Origin: a bacterium
GTDB taxonomy: Bacteria; Pseudomonadota; Gammaproteobacteria; UBA6186; Azoamicaceae
Assembly (NCBI GenBank): GCA_027364575.1
Contig: DAHXPC010000010.1
Coordinates: 1 to 64,000 of the forward strand
Reading direction: 5' to 3'
Length of the DNA: 64,000 bases
Shown here: in pieces, positions 46,901-56,078 of the stretch
How positions within the stretch are numbered: position 1 is the stretch's first letter
Layout: the number at the start of each line of letters is the position of its first letter
Program-made: the position numbers and the translations under genes
Notes under the pieces: model-generated
Told to the model about the DNA's origin: nothing
The model's input: only the letters and a program-made list of their open reading frames with translations
Databases searched by the model: none

Positions 46901-48524
46901 TTGTATTATCGTGGGTAAAATAAACGCCATTACTCCAAATCTGACTTTGTGGGAAATTTAAGCTTGAGAAAATACCATGTAAAACATTACTGATAGTAAA
47001 AACAATATCGGGATCATGCTGAGGATTATCCGCATCTACGGCTGCTAATATCGTACTATCGAAGAATACTGTTTGTCCTTGGTTTACGACTAAAGTGTTA
47101 TTAACAAGAATTGGTAATTGATTGATAAAAGTAACATTAGCACTCAGACTACTGGTTGCTAAAGTATGAATTGCGGTTACCGCATAGCTAGGCGAAAGTT
47201 CACTATCATCTGTTACAAAACGGACTTGGTTCGTGGCAATATCATTAGAACTAAAAGTGGTAATGGACACATTAGGTTGATTTAAATACTCAAATTGTCC
47301 ATGCTGGGCAGCATTTATTTTATAATTGATAAGTTCAGGAAAACGGCTCACATTTACATTTAAATTATTAGCTCCCAAGATAACGCTCTGCCCTTCAGCA
47401 ATATTGAGCTGATTTTTTAGCCAAGGGATGTTATCCCCAAATACCACATAGCTTGAACCTGCCTGAGTTCGTCCCCCAGGAGAAGCTTGAGTCGCCCCAA
47501 TAATCAAATCGCTTAAACCATCGCCATTCATATCCCCTGCAGAGACGACAGAATAACCGCTATAGTCATTCGCTGTTATCCCATCAAGTCTAAAACCATT
47601 GGCGCCATTTAAAGTTGATAGCTCTAGGACCGCTCCAAAGGGCGCGCTCTGCCCAAACACCAGATAGCTTGACCCCGCACCAATCCGCCCCCCAGGACCA
47701 GAATAAAATGCTCCAATAATCAAATCACTTAAGCCATCCCCATTCATATCCCCTGCAAAGGCTACATGGCTGCCGCTATTATCATACGCAGCTACCCCAT
47801 TAAGAATGAAGCCATTGGCGCCATTTAGGGTTGATAGCTCTAGCGTTGCTCCAATGGGCGTTCGTTGCCCAAACACCACATAGCTTGAACCGGCGCTAAC
47901 TTGTCCCCCCGGAGCAGAATTCGTTGCCCCAATAATCAAATCGCTTAAGCTATCGCCATTAATGTCTCCTGCAGAGGCTACAGAACAGCCGCTATTGTCA
48001 CCCAATGCTAACCCATTCAGAATGAAGCCATTAGCACCATTTAGGGTTGATAGCTCTAACGTTGCTCCAAAGGAAGCACGTTGCCCAAACACAACATAAC
48101 TTGAACCGGCTTGAGTTCGTCCCCCAGGAGAAGCTTGAGTCGCCCCAATAATCAAATCGCTTAAACCATCACCATTAATATCTCCTGCAGATGCTATAGA
48201 ATAGCCGCTCCAGTCATTAGCCGATACGCCATTAATGCGAAAGCCATTGGGGCCATTTAGCGTTGAGAGCTCTAAACTCGCATTAAAGGGCGCTCGTTGT
48301 CCAAACAGCACATAGGTTGAACCCGCTTTAGCCCGTCCCCCAGGAGAAGCATATGGCGCCCCAATAATCAAATCACTTAAGCCATCGCCATTGATATCCC
48401 CAGCAGAGGCCACAGAATAGCCGCTAATGTCATTCACTGATACGCCATTAATGCGAAATCCATTGGCGCCATTTAGGATTGAAAGCTCCAAAGGATTTAT
48501 AAAGGTTGTGGTGGGTTGAGGCAT
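43992..48524 (-). CDS. FG-GAP repeat and cadherin/CSPG-like repeat protein, surface or effector candidate
   Basis: 1510 residues. Residues about 10-355 hold five FG-GAP (integrin-alpha-like) repeats of 72 residues, each with AGDINGDGLSDLIIGA (a calcium-binding DxNxDGxxD loop) and YVVFGQR. About 360-1215 has around eight repeats of the type QGQT..L....L.A.D.....L.F..SNV.HG.FE followed by I.F..DGS..PSY..SVSDG, resembling CSPG/cadherin-like adhesion repeats. Then comes one transmembrane helix (about 1245-1270, GASVSGGIGLLFLATKLGIG) and a helical C terminus with a coiled coil (EQMKAQHEQMKAQQTLMEQL). There is no N-terminal signal peptide and no RTX nonapeptide tail, so the secretion route is unclear. 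Starts ATG at 48524 with GGGAGA six bases upstream. Confidence 0.8.
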   Translation of the reverse strand: MPQPTTTFINPLELSILNGANGFRINGVSVNDISGYSVASAGDINGDGLSDLIIGAPYASPGGRAKAGSTYVLFGQRAPFNASLELSTLNGPNGFRINGVSANDWSGYSIASAGDINGDGLSDLIIGATQASPGGRTQAGSSYVVFGQRASFGATLELSTLNGANGFILNGLALGDNSGCSVASAGDINGDSLSDLIIGATNSAPGGQVSAGSSYVVFGQRTPIGATLELSTLNGANGFILNGVAAYDNSGSHVAFAGDMNGDGLSDLIIGAFYSGPGGRIGAGSSYLVFGQSAPFGAVLELSTLNGANGFRLDGITANDYSGYSVVSAGDMNGDGLSDLIIGATQASPGGRTQAGSSYVVFGDNIPWLKNQLNIAEGQSVILGANNLNVNVSRFPELINYKINAAQHGQFEYLNQPNVSITTFSSNDIATNQVRFVTDDSELSPSYAVTAIHTLATSSLSANVTFINQLPILVNNTLVVNQGQTVFFDSTILAAVDADNPQHDPDIVFTISNVLHGIFSSLNFPQSQIWSNGVYFTHDNTIAVPSYQVSISRGGVTVGPESATVHFDASPLLDNNDLRLNQGQTISLSSDMLSATTPYGSASALKFLVKYVQHGRFVKTNAPSIAITAFTQGEIQNGTIQFIHDGTANPPSYKIMVSDGIMTTIAQDAIVEFKYAPVLIANALIINQGQTVILNPSILAATNLDYDATQLLFNISNIHAGHFEYTNMKNVSITQFLQAEIQSGLIEFVHDGSTLLPSYQVSISNGLMTVGSYPVAVSFDRTPILVNNKLAISQGQSMLLGNQQLSATSQDINPFALLFELSNVQYGHFEVIGQPGIPVTSFTQGQVLINNIQFIQDGSENSPSYNITVSDGRITTTPQMAVVSFNLPPVLTVNQMRISQGQSLILNANMINATDPDDPVSSISFTVGNVQHAHFESVNNVGVPISTFSETAVMQGKVRFIDDGSTLTPSYTVSVSDGKMSTVAQSSQLNFNLAPVLSNNALQIGQNQTKILSAEDLSASDLDDPISNLVFTVSNVNHGAFIQLPQTQFINNFTQGAIEQGQIAFKTDGGADAPLYMVSVSDGYGQTQPVAAHINFNSAPILTNNRLSITPGNLNILSSSDLSASDKETALGDLVFTASNVINGHFELAGISGTAISVFAQQKIFSGDIAFISDGTELPAYNIRVSDGSLTAGPQAATVSLNSVVQGISSTSADNTVRNAIIGASVSGGIGLLFLATKLGIGYVASKRTQKALEGGKSDIEKEQATYLKDVVRPIATRVFESIKTTGCMGNQSLADAKDYIAAVEVIIEKLRAKGVGMELKNMAPSERSQLINEIARQTRKFTVPNRPFYSMAKIATFCRPEVKPEQIEAKAEVIAAAVTLAVANNASTPAPLSPSRYAPEVELQEMQMEKGLNFSELKEDLALVKAQNAEMQEQMKAQHEQMKAQQTLMEQLTAQRAPVEPTSNLPGFLGPIVGSRHTRFAKADSAVNPLGIMAPKMSGLGLAGRDALR
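47440..48510 (-). repeat. Five 216-base DNA repeats encoding FG-GAP units
   Basis: The CAATAATCAAATC segment and its surroundings recur at 216-base spacing (near 47499, 47715, 47931, 48147 and 48363), exactly 72 codons. Neighbouring copies are highly similar at the nucleotide level, including synonymous positions, which suggests recent duplication or gene conversion. Confidence 0.8.
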
Positions 48525-48792
48525 GGCATTCTCCCAAAATTTAAGAAAGGGTAGCTGTGGTTTTACTGGTTTTCACAGTAACATTTTACAGATCCTTACA
48601 CAACCAATTAGTTTGACATGTAAATCAATGGCGCTGACGCAAGGTTTATGTTTTCATCACTTAAGTTATAGGCAAGCACAGTGCTTTGTGATCTCAACTG
48701 CGTGCTAAATTAACGGATTTTTATAAAAAGGAGCTATATCTGCTTATAGGGAATAAAGGATTAAGGTAAGGTAGTGCGGTTGTTCTCAATAC

Positions 48793-49506
48793 TTAAGAGC
48801 TAGCCGGAGAATTTAACCCCAATACCGCTTGCATATCATAAAGACCGGCGGGTTGGTGTATAAGCCACTTTGCCGCTTTTGTCGCGCCTTTTGCAAAGGC
48901 TCCTCGATTCATGGCTTTGTGTGAAATTTCAATACGCTCATCTTCTAACGCGAATATCGCAGTTACCTCGGCGCTTGATCCCCCTAATCGCAGGGATGAA
49001 AAAACAATATTGCTTTCTTTTTCCGTTTTTCCTTGCGCTCGATTAATGACTTCAGCCATGTGTAAAGCGGTTCCTGAAGGCGAGTCTTTTTTATGTTTGT
49101 GATGAATATCCAGGATAGCAATATCGGCATCCATTAATGATCGGGAGATCATTTCCAGCATTTTATACTGTAAATTCACCCCTATACTCATATTGGGGGC
49201 AAACACAATCGGGATCAATTTTGACGCTTGTATAATTGCTTGTTTTTGGCTTGCGCTAAATCCGGTTACCCCAATCACCATGGGATAAGAACGTTCACAG
49301 GCAATTGCCAGATGTTCCATAACGGCTTCCGGCACACTAAAATCAATGAAAACATCGATGGGGGCTGCAACGGTCGTTAAAGAATTTTGGTTATTATCCG
49401 CACGAATGACAGCAGCTGCCAAATGTGTTTCCTTATCCGCTTGAATAAGCTGAACCAAAAGTTGCCCTACTTTGCCATTAGCCCCACCCACCGCAATATT
49501 AAGCAT
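48793..49506 (-). CDS. dapB: 4-hydroxy-tetrahydrodipicolinate reductase
   Basis: A step of lysine and meso-diaminopimelate synthesis. 237 residues: NAD(P)-binding VGGANGKVGQLLVQLIQ at the N terminus, then IDFSVPEAVMEHL, VIGVTGFSASQ, APNMSIGVN, the catalytic HHKHKKDSPSGTALHMAE and a late GLYDMQAVLGL. It is slightly shorter than the E. coli enzyme (273). The start codon overlaps the dnaJ stop (TAATG), so dapB is translationally coupled to the chaperone operon, an order common in gammaproteobacteria. The overlap suggests it is also heat-inducible here. Confidence 0.95.
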   Translation of the reverse strand: MLNIAVGGANGKVGQLLVQLIQADKETHLAAAVIRADNNQNSLTTVAAPIDVFIDFSVPEAVMEHLAIACERSYPMVIGVTGFSASQKQAIIQASKLIPIVFAPNMSIGVNLQYKMLEMISRSLMDADIAILDIHHKHKKDSPSGTALHMAEVINRAQGKTEKESNIVFSSLRLGGSSAEVTAIFALEDERIEISHKAMNRGAFAKGATKAAKWLIHQPAGLYDMQAVLGLNSPASS

Positions 49507-50645
49507 TAAAACTTCATTGCCTCAAAAAAGTGTTTTACCCGTTGAAACCAAGAAGCCGCTTTGGGATTATGTTCCTGCGTTGCCAGTGTCATCGTGCTAT
49601 TCAATTCTTCCAGAATTTCTTTTTGACGTTTATTTAAATTAACGGGCGTTTCTAAAACGACTCGGCATAAAAGATCCCCTGGACCTTCCCCTCTAACCGT
49701 TTTAACCCCTTTTCCTTTAATTTTAAATACACGCCCGGTTTGCGTTTCCGAAGGTATTTTGAGTTTTACCCGACCATTTAAAGTAGGGACATCTAATTCT
49801 CCACCTAAAGCGGCTGTCACAAAACTAATGGGCACTTCACAATGTAAGTCTGCACCTTCTCGATTAAAGATATTGTGCTTTTTAATTTGAACTTGCACAT
49901 ATAAATCCCCTGAGCCCCCGCCTTGGGATCCCGCTTCCCCTTCACCCGCTAAGCGGATTCGATCGCCATTATCTACCCCTGGCGGGATTTGCACGGATAA
50001 TGTTTTAGTGTCCTGAACGCGCCCTTGACCATGACATTTATGACAAGGATCTGAAATAACGGTTCCGCGACCCCGACAGGTTGGACATCCTTGTTGGATA
50101 GAAAAAAAGCCTTGCTGCATACGCACTTGGCCCATTCCACCGCAGGTATTACAGGTTTTAGGTTTAGCAGCGCCTTTTGCCCCACTTCCCCGACATTCAC
50201 CACAACCAACCCAGGTCGGCACTTTTATTTGTACGGTCTTGCCATGAATGGCTTCTTCTAAGCTTAATTCTAAGTTATAACGGAGATCAGCACCCTGCTC
50301 ACCCGAGCTACGGCCAGAGCCAGCCCGCGCACCGCCAAAAATATCTCCGAATATATCCCCAAATATATCGCCAAAATTGCCATTGCCAGCTGCATGACCA
50401 CCCATGCCACTGGAACCATCTACTCCAGCGTGGCCGAATTGATCATAAGCTGAGCGCTTTTGACTATCCGATAATACCTCATAAGCTTCACCCACCGTTT
50501 TAAAAGAATCTTCCGCTGTCTTATCACCCGGGTTTCGATCCGGGTGATATTTCATGGCCATCTTACGATAAGCTTTTCTTATATCGGCGTCACTGGCATT
50601 ACGGGCAACATCAAGGATTTCGTAATAATCTCGTTTCGTTGCCAT
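49506..50645 (-). CDS. dnaJ: Chaperone protein DnaJ
   Basis: The Hsp40 co-chaperone that delivers substrates to DnaK and stimulates its ATPase. 379 residues: J domain (about 1-70) with [10 protein letters not shown], a Gly/Phe-rich linker containing repeated [15 protein letters not shown], the zinc domain with four CxxCxGxG motifs ([41 protein letters not shown]) and two C-terminal substrate-binding domains. Its ATG overlaps the dnaK stop (TAATG). Complete and canonical. Confidence 0.97.
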   Translation of the reverse strand: MATKRDYYEILDVARNASDADIRKAYRKMAMKYHPDRNPGDKTAEDSFKTVGEAYEVLSDSQKRSAYDQFGHAGVDGSSGMGGHAAGNGNFGDIFGDIFGDIFGGARAGSGRSSGEQGADLRYNLELSLEEAIHGKTVQIKVPTWVGCGECRGSGAKGAAKPKTCNTCGGMGQVRMQQGFFSIQQGCPTCRGRGTVISDPCHKCHGQGRVQDTKTLSVQIPPGVDNGDRIRLAGEGEAGSQGGGSGDLYVQVQIKKHNIFNREGADLHCEVPISFVTAALGGELDVPTLNGRVKLKIPSETQTGRVFKIKGKGVKTVRGEGPGDLLCRVVLETPVNLNKRQKEILEELNSTMTLATQEHNPKAASWFQRVKHFFEAMKF

Positions 50646-52579
50646 TAATCTTTATTCTCTTTCACTTCTTCAAATTCAGCATCGACAACGTCTGCTTCAG
50701 ACTTTGCACCTTCCGTTGACCCTGAAGAGGCTTGATCACCTGCTTGCGCTTGTGATTGTTGAGCCGCATACATTCTTTCTGCCATTTTACCGGAAGCTTC
50801 GGTCAAGCTTTCCGTATGCTTTTCAATATCGACTTTATCGTTTCCTTTTAAAGCTTCTTTTAAAGCTTCCATGGCTTTTTGGATTTTATCTTTTTCTTCT
50901 GCCGTAATTTTATCATCCATCTCTTTTAAAGATTTTTCAGTGGCATGTAACATGCTGTCTGCATGATTGCGAACTGAAACAAGCTCATGGAATTTTTTAT
51001 CTTCTTCCGCATGGGCTTCTGCATCCTTAACCATTCGTTTGACTTCTTCTTCATTTAGTCCACTGCAGGCTTTAATCACAATTTTCTGCTCTTTGCCCGA
51101 AGCCATGTCTTTCGCAGATACACTCAAAATACCATTGGCATCTATATCAAAAGCCACTTCAATTTGCGGAACACCGCGGGGTGCTGGCGGAATATCACTT
51201 AAGTCAAATTGACCCAAAAACTTGTTTGCCGCAGCTTGTTCACGCTCACCTTGAAACACCCGAATGGTAACGGCTGTTTGGTGATCTGCTGCCGTTGAAA
51301 ACACTTGCGTCTTTTTAGTGGGAATCGTGGTATTTTTTTCAATCAGCTTGGTCATTACCCCACCCATGGTTTCAAGCCCTAGGGATAAAGGGGTAACGTC
51401 TAGCAATAAAATATCTTTTACATCACCCGACAACACGCCGCCTTGAATTGCAGCACCAATGGCAACCGCTTCATCTGGGTTAATATCTTTTCTAGGCTCT
51501 TTACCAAAGAATTCTTTAACCACTTCCTGAACCTTGGGCATACGTGTTTGTCCACCCACCAGAATAACCGCATCGATCTCTGAAAAAGATTTGCCCGCGT
51601 CTTTTAAAGCGGTTTTACAAGGACCAATGGTGCTTGTAATCAAATCTTCAACCAATGCTTCTAATTTGGCGCGCGTAATCTTAATGTTCATATGCTTAGG
51701 ACCACTTGCGTCTGCAGTGATATAAGGCAAGTTAACTTCCGTTTGTTCCCGTGAAGACAATTCAATTTTCGCCTTTTCTGCCGCTTCTTTTAAGCGTTGT
51801 AGCGCAATGGCATCATTTTTTAGATCGACACTGCTTTCTTTTTTGAATTCGCTAACCAAATAATCCATTAGCCGCACATCAAAATCTTCGCCGCCTAAAA
51901 AGGTATCCCCATTGGTAGACAGAACTTCAAATTGATGTTCTCCGTCTACTTCTGCAAGATCAATAATCGATACGTCAAAGGTGCCGCCCCCTAAATCGTA
52001 AACCGCAATCGTCATATCGCCTTTTTGTTTATCCATTCCAAAGGCCAACGCTGCAGCAGTAGGCTCATTGATAATACGCTTTACATCGAGTCCTGCAATG
52101 CGCCCGGCATCTTTAGTGGCTTGCCGTTGTGAATCATTAAAATAGGCAGGAACGGTAATCACGGCTGCTTTTACTTCTTTTCCAAGGTAATCCTCGGCAG
52201 TTTTTTTCATTTTGACCAAAATTTCTGCAGAAATTTGTGGCGGTGCCATTTTCTGACCGTCGACTTCTAACCACGCATCGCCATTATCGGCTTTTACAAT
52301 TGGATAAGGCACGATGTCTTTATCTTTTCCAACCACAGGATCATCAAAACGACGACCAATTAATCGTTTAACCGCATAAAAGGTGCGCTTAGGATTGGTA
52401 ATTCGTTGATTTTTCGCGGGTCTGCCAACCAATTTTTCTTTATCTTGTGTATAAGCAACAATAGAAGGGGTTGTTCTATCGCCTTCACTATTTTCAATCA
52501 CCCGTACGGTACCGCCTTCCATAATCGCAATACACGAATTGGTGGTGCCTAAATCTATTCCAATAACGATCTCTGACAT
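50645..52579 (-). CDS. dnaK: Chaperone protein DnaK (Hsp70)
   Basis: A 644-residue ATP-dependent chaperone. Nucleotide-binding domain about 1-385 ([42 protein letters not shown]), the [12 protein letters not shown] linker region, a beta-sandwich substrate-binding domain and a helical lid, with the acidic end [13 protein letters not shown] that is typical of bacterial DnaK. Nothing is unusual. It is the second gene after grpE (89-base gap) under the sigma-32-type promoter at 53284-53311. Confidence 0.98.
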   Translation of the reverse strand: MSEIVIGIDLGTTNSCIAIMEGGTVRVIENSEGDRTTPSIVAYTQDKEKLVGRPAKNQRITNPKRTFYAVKRLIGRRFDDPVVGKDKDIVPYPIVKADNGDAWLEVDGQKMAPPQISAEILVKMKKTAEDYLGKEVKAAVITVPAYFNDSQRQATKDAGRIAGLDVKRIINEPTAAALAFGMDKQKGDMTIAVYDLGGGTFDVSIIDLAEVDGEHQFEVLSTNGDTFLGGEDFDVRLMDYLVSEFKKESSVDLKNDAIALQRLKEAAEKAKIELSSREQTEVNLPYITADASGPKHMNIKITRAKLEALVEDLITSTIGPCKTALKDAGKSFSEIDAVILVGGQTRMPKVQEVVKEFFGKEPRKDINPDEAVAIGAAIQGGVLSGDVKDILLLDVTPLSLGLETMGGVMTKLIEKNTTIPTKKTQVFSTAADHQTAVTIRVFQGEREQAAANKFLGQFDLSDIPPAPRGVPQIEVAFDIDANGILSVSAKDMASGKEQKIVIKACSGLNEEEVKRMVKDAEAHAEEDKKFHELVSVRNHADSMLHATEKSLKEMDDKITAEEKDKIQKAMEALKEALKGNDKVDIEKHTESLTEASGKMAERMYAAQQSQAQAGDQASSGSTEGAKSEADVVDAEFEEVKENKD

Positions 52580-52668
52580 CTGTATATACTCCTAAGTTAA
52601 TCTTTATTTATGCAAAATACATATTGCTTTAGTAAATTGGGGCGAATTTACGCTTTTCAACCCCCGCC

Positions 52669-53208
52669 CTATTCTGTTTTAGAAACAATCACCTTAGCCG
52701 CACGTAATAATCTATCATGAAGGGTAAATCCTTTTTGGACGACCATCAAAACAGTGTTTGGCTCTAAGTCTTTATTCACTTGGGCAGACATTGCTTCATG
52801 ACGTAGCGGATCAAACATTTCGCCTTGGGGGTTCAGTTGTTTTATACCAAACTTATCTAAGGTATCTATTAACAACTTATAGGTAAGCACCATACCCTCT
52901 TTTAGGGCTTTACTATCGGTGTCCGCGCTGGATGCTGTAAGCCCATGATCGATGCTATCCACAACGTCGAGTATTTCCCGAGCAAACTTTTCAATGCCAT
53001 ATTTATGGGCATTTTCAACATCTATCACTGCTCTGCGACGGATATTATCGGCATCGGCTCGCGTACGCAGAAAAAGATCCCAGTTTTCAGCTGCTTTTTT
53101 ACGCGCTTCTTCTAACCTTTCAGGGGTGTTTTCTACTTTTTCTTGTATATCTGCATTTTGTGTTTCCACTGTCTCATTGGTTTGCTCAGAGTTTTCGTGT
53201 TCATTCAC
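52669..53208 (-). CDS. grpE: Nucleotide exchange factor GrpE
   Basis: Releases ADP from DnaK. 179 residues: a disordered acidic N terminus, a long helix (NWDLFLRTRADADNIRRR; INDLL-like), and the C-terminal beta domain HEAMSAQVNKDLEPNTVLMV with the typical GFTLHDRLLRAAKVIVSK end. First gene of grpE-dnaK-dnaJ-dapB. In E. coli grpE lies next to nadK on the opposite strand, as here. Confidence 0.96.
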   Translation of the reverse strand: MNEHENSEQTNETVETQNADIQEKVENTPERLEEARKKAAENWDLFLRTRADADNIRRRAVIDVENAHKYGIEKFAREILDVVDSIDHGLTASSADTDSKALKEGMVLTYKLLIDTLDKFGIKQLNPQGEMFDPLRHEAMSAQVNKDLEPNTVLMVVQKGFTLHDRLLRAAKVIVSKTE

Positions 53209-53283
53209 GGTTGTTGTCTCCTCATATTCTAAAATCGGTCATGCGGTTCTTAAATTCTCTTCCCGCTTTTCGCATGCGTCTTA

Positions 53284-53311
53284 AGATGGGGATCACAAAA
53301 CGAAACTCAAG
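53284..53311 (-). promoter_or_regulatory. Sigma-32 (heat-shock) promoter upstream of grpE
   Basis: On the minus strand CTTGAG (53311-53306) is followed after 14 bases by CCCCATCT (53291-53284). The sigma-32 consensus is CTTGAAA, 11-15 bases, CCCCATNT, so only the last -35 base visible here deviates. Transcription would start about 70 bases before the grpE ATG and carry the whole chaperone operon. Confidence 0.8.
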
Positions 53312-53429
53312 GGTGGATGCCGATCATTTATTGCCATAATATTTTGCTATTAAGCTACCTTAGTGCTAAGCAATGATTGCCTGATCTTATATTACCCTTT
53401 TCTCATTTTTTATAAAATAAACTTTTAAA

Positions 53430-53459
53430 TTGCCACCCCCACCGCTCGCCGACTAAACT
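53430..53459 (+). promoter_or_regulatory. Possible sigma-70 promoter for nadK-recN
   Basis: TTGCCA (53430-53435) and TAAACT (53454-53459) are separated by 18 bases, 36 bases ahead of the nadK ATG. Both boxes have mismatches. An AAGGAC ribosome site follows. Confidence 0.35.
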
Positions 53460-53494
53460 AGTGTATTCAAATCTTTCAATCAAGGACAGCCTTT

Positions 53495-54382
53495 ATGCCT
53501 TTAGCCTTTACTCGAATTGGGTTATTTGCAAAACACAATAATACAAGTGTGAGCGATACGCTTAAGAAATTGGTTATTTACCTGCAAGCAAAAGGGCACA
53601 CCTTATTCATTGAGACAGAAAGCAATGTTTTACTTGCCGATACGCCGCTCACATCTGTGGCCCGAGAAGAAATTGGCGCGTTAGTCGATCTGATTATTGT
53701 GGTGGGAGGAGACGGCAGCTTACTAAATGCCGCACGAGCAGTCGTCGCACATCAAATTCCAGTATTAGGCATTAATCGAGGGAGATTAGGGTTTTTAGCC
53801 GATATTCTTCCGCACAATATGGAACAAGAATTAGAAGCAATTTTTGCCGGTCAGTATCTAAAAGAACAGCGCTTTTTATTAAGCGCCCAGGTAAAACGTC
53901 ACAATACCGTGGTCATGCAAGAAATTGCATTAAACGATATTGTCCTTTATAACGGCGGTCTTGCCCGAATGATAGATTTTGAGGTGTATGTCAACGATCA
54001 ATTTGTCTTACGACAACAAGCGGATGGCATTATTACCGCCACCCCTACCGGCTCTACTGCCTATGGCTTATCCGCCGGGGGACCTATACTGTTCCCAACT
54101 TTAAACGCCATTACCATCACACCGATGTGCCCTCATACATTGAGCAACCGGCCTATTGTTGTCGATGGCAATAGTCAGATAAAATTAGTGGTTACCGAGA
54201 GCAATAACATAGCCCCCAAATTAAGTTATGATGGACAGGTCTATTTTGATTTAGAAATTGGAGACGAAATCCTTATCAAAAAGCATGATTGCGAATTTAC
54301 GTTAATTCATCCTAGCCATCATGAATATTTTTCGGTATTGCGCGAAAAACTGAGCTGGAATGTTCATTTATTACAGGATTAA
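53495..54382 (+). CDS. nadK: NAD kinase
   Basis: Phosphorylates NAD to NADP. 295 residues with the GGDGSLLNAAR motif (about 70-80), GINRGRLGFLADI, NDIVLYNGGLARMIDFEVYV and the glycine-rich TPTGSTAYGLSAGGPI, all diagnostic. The length is standard. AAGGAC precedes the ATG. recN begins three bases after the stop, so the two form an operon, as in E. coli and relatives where nadK neighbours recN and grpE. Confidence 0.96.
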   Translation: MPLAFTRIGLFAKHNNTSVSDTLKKLVIYLQAKGHTLFIETESNVLLADTPLTSVAREEIGALVDLIIVVGGDGSLLNAARAVVAHQIPVLGINRGRLGFLADILPHNMEQELEAIFAGQYLKEQRFLLSAQVKRHNTVVMQEIALNDIVLYNGGLARMIDFEVYVNDQFVLRQQADGIITATPTGSTAYGLSAGGPILFPTLNAITITPMCPHTLSNRPIVVDGNSQIKLVVTESNNIAPKLSYDGQVYFDLEIGDEILIKKHDCEFTLIHPSHHEYFSVLREKLSWNVHLLQD

Positions 54383-54384
54383 CC

Positions 54385-56049
54385 ATGTTAAGTCATCTCA
54401 TTATTCATCATCTGGCAGTCGTTGAACATTTGGAACTCTGTTTTCAATCGGGCATGACCGTGTTAACGGGTGAAACCGGTGCGGGAAAGTCGATTTTAAT
54501 CGATGCACTTGGGTTAACCTTAGGCATACGTGCGGATAGCAGCATTGTGCGTCCAGGCTGTCGACAAGCAGAAATTTCTGCGATGTATGAATTAGCACAA
54601 TTACCCCATGTCGTACAATGGCTACAGCGCAATGCGCTCGATTCAGATGAGGAATGTGTCATCCGTCGAATTGTGAGTGAAGAGGGAAAATCACGTTGCT
54701 ATATTAATGGCAAGGCAGTGCCCTTAAGCCAAATTCGCGAATTAGGAGAAAAATTAGTCAATATCCATGGGCAACATGCCCATCAATCTTTAATGAAGCC
54801 AGATCTTCAACGGAATATGATCGATCAATACGCAAACCACCCAGAACTCACCGAAAAGGTTCGAAGTGATTATATCCAGTTACAGAATCTTCAAAAAGAA
54901 TATAAGCATTTAAGCGAATTGCAAGGTCAAACCGATAAACTCTCCTTTTTACAGTATCAAATCCAAGAAATTGAAGCATTTGATTTACAAAAAAATGAAT
55001 TGGAAACACTGGATATTGAACACAAAGAACTTGCCCATGCCGAACAATGGCTTAGCGCGTGTGAAATAGCCCTTCAACATTTAAAAAGTGAATCTAGTCA
55101 AGATGCCGCTTTCGCTCTGTACCAAGCCATTCATCAAGTTCAGCAATTAACGCCCCATACGACAAAGCTGGATATGTGTGGGGAGTTACTCAATAACGCA
55201 TTAATACAAATCGAAGAAGCCGCTTCAGAACTGGAAAACTTTAAAAACAGCTTAGAGATCGATCCCAAGCGTTTACAGAATATTGATGAGCGTTTAAGCC
55301 AAATTTATACTTTAGCTAGAAAATATCGAATTCAACCCGAAGCACTTGCCGAATATCAAAAAACGTTATGCAACGAAGCCGAAATGCTGTTACAGCTGCA
55401 AACAACCCTAATAGAGTTAAACGACAAATTAAAAGCAGCTGAAATTTCATATCGCCAATCTTCTGAAACATTAAGTTTAAGTCGAAAAAAAGCCGCGCAG
55501 CTTTTAGAACAATTGGTTTCCAGCCAAATGCATGGCTTAGAAATGCCAAAAGGGCAGTTTAAAATAGCATTCATAAACGATGCGGAAATAACATATGGCG
55601 TTCATGGTATCGATCAAATTGAATTCTTAGTCACCACCAATCCAGGGCTACCATTACAACCTTTGCGCAAAATTGCCTCTGGTGGCGAATTATCGCGCAT
55701 TAGCCTTGCGATCCAAGTAATAACCTCGCAAAAAATGACTACCCCTACCCTGATATTTGACGAAGTAGATGCAGGGATCAGTGGGAAAACGGCGGAAACC
55801 GTGGGTAAGCTTTTAAAAACCTTGGCAAAAGAGACGCAAACATTATGTGTAACCCATCTGCCTCAAATTGCTGCACAAGGGGATCATCACTATAAGGTTG
55901 AAAAGCAGCAAACTGAAGACTCAACCACCAGCCGCATTTATCCATTAGAAGATTCTGCGAGAATTGAGGAACTGGCTAGAATGTTGGGCGGCGCCACGAT
56001 TACCCAACATGCCCTGGCGCACGCAAAAGAAATGTTAGAAACAATTTAA
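54385..56049 (+). CDS. recN: DNA repair protein RecN
   Basis: A 554-residue SMC-like ATPase acting at double-strand breaks. Walker A TGETGAGKSILIDALGL at about 28-44, then NGKAVPLSQIRELG and VNIHGQHAHQSLM, a coiled-coil middle (about 155-370) and the C-terminal head with ASGGELSRISLAIQV (signature) and LIFDEVDAGISGKTAE (Walker B/D-loop). In E. coli recN is SOS-induced; no LexA box was seen before this operon, where transcription would start upstream of nadK. Its 3' neighbour cfa is convergent. Confidence 0.95.
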   Translation: MLSHLIIHHLAVVEHLELCFQSGMTVLTGETGAGKSILIDALGLTLGIRADSSIVRPGCRQAEISAMYELAQLPHVVQWLQRNALDSDEECVIRRIVSEEGKSRCYINGKAVPLSQIRELGEKLVNIHGQHAHQSLMKPDLQRNMIDQYANHPELTEKVRSDYIQLQNLQKEYKHLSELQGQTDKLSFLQYQIQEIEAFDLQKNELETLDIEHKELAHAEQWLSACEIALQHLKSESSQDAAFALYQAIHQVQQLTPHTTKLDMCGELLNNALIQIEEAASELENFKNSLEIDPKRLQNIDERLSQIYTLARKYRIQPEALAEYQKTLCNEAEMLLQLQTTLIELNDKLKAAEISYRQSSETLSLSRKKAAQLLEQLVSSQMHGLEMPKGQFKIAFINDAEITYGVHGIDQIEFLVTTNPGLPLQPLRKIASGGELSRISLAIQVITSQKMTTPTLIFDEVDAGISGKTAETVGKLLKTLAKETQTLCVTHLPQIAAQGDHHYKVEKQQTEDSTTSRIYPLEDSARIEELARMLGGATITQHALAHAKEMLETI

Positions 56050-56078
56050 TTAAATAAAAATGCTAAAAAAATGAAAAA

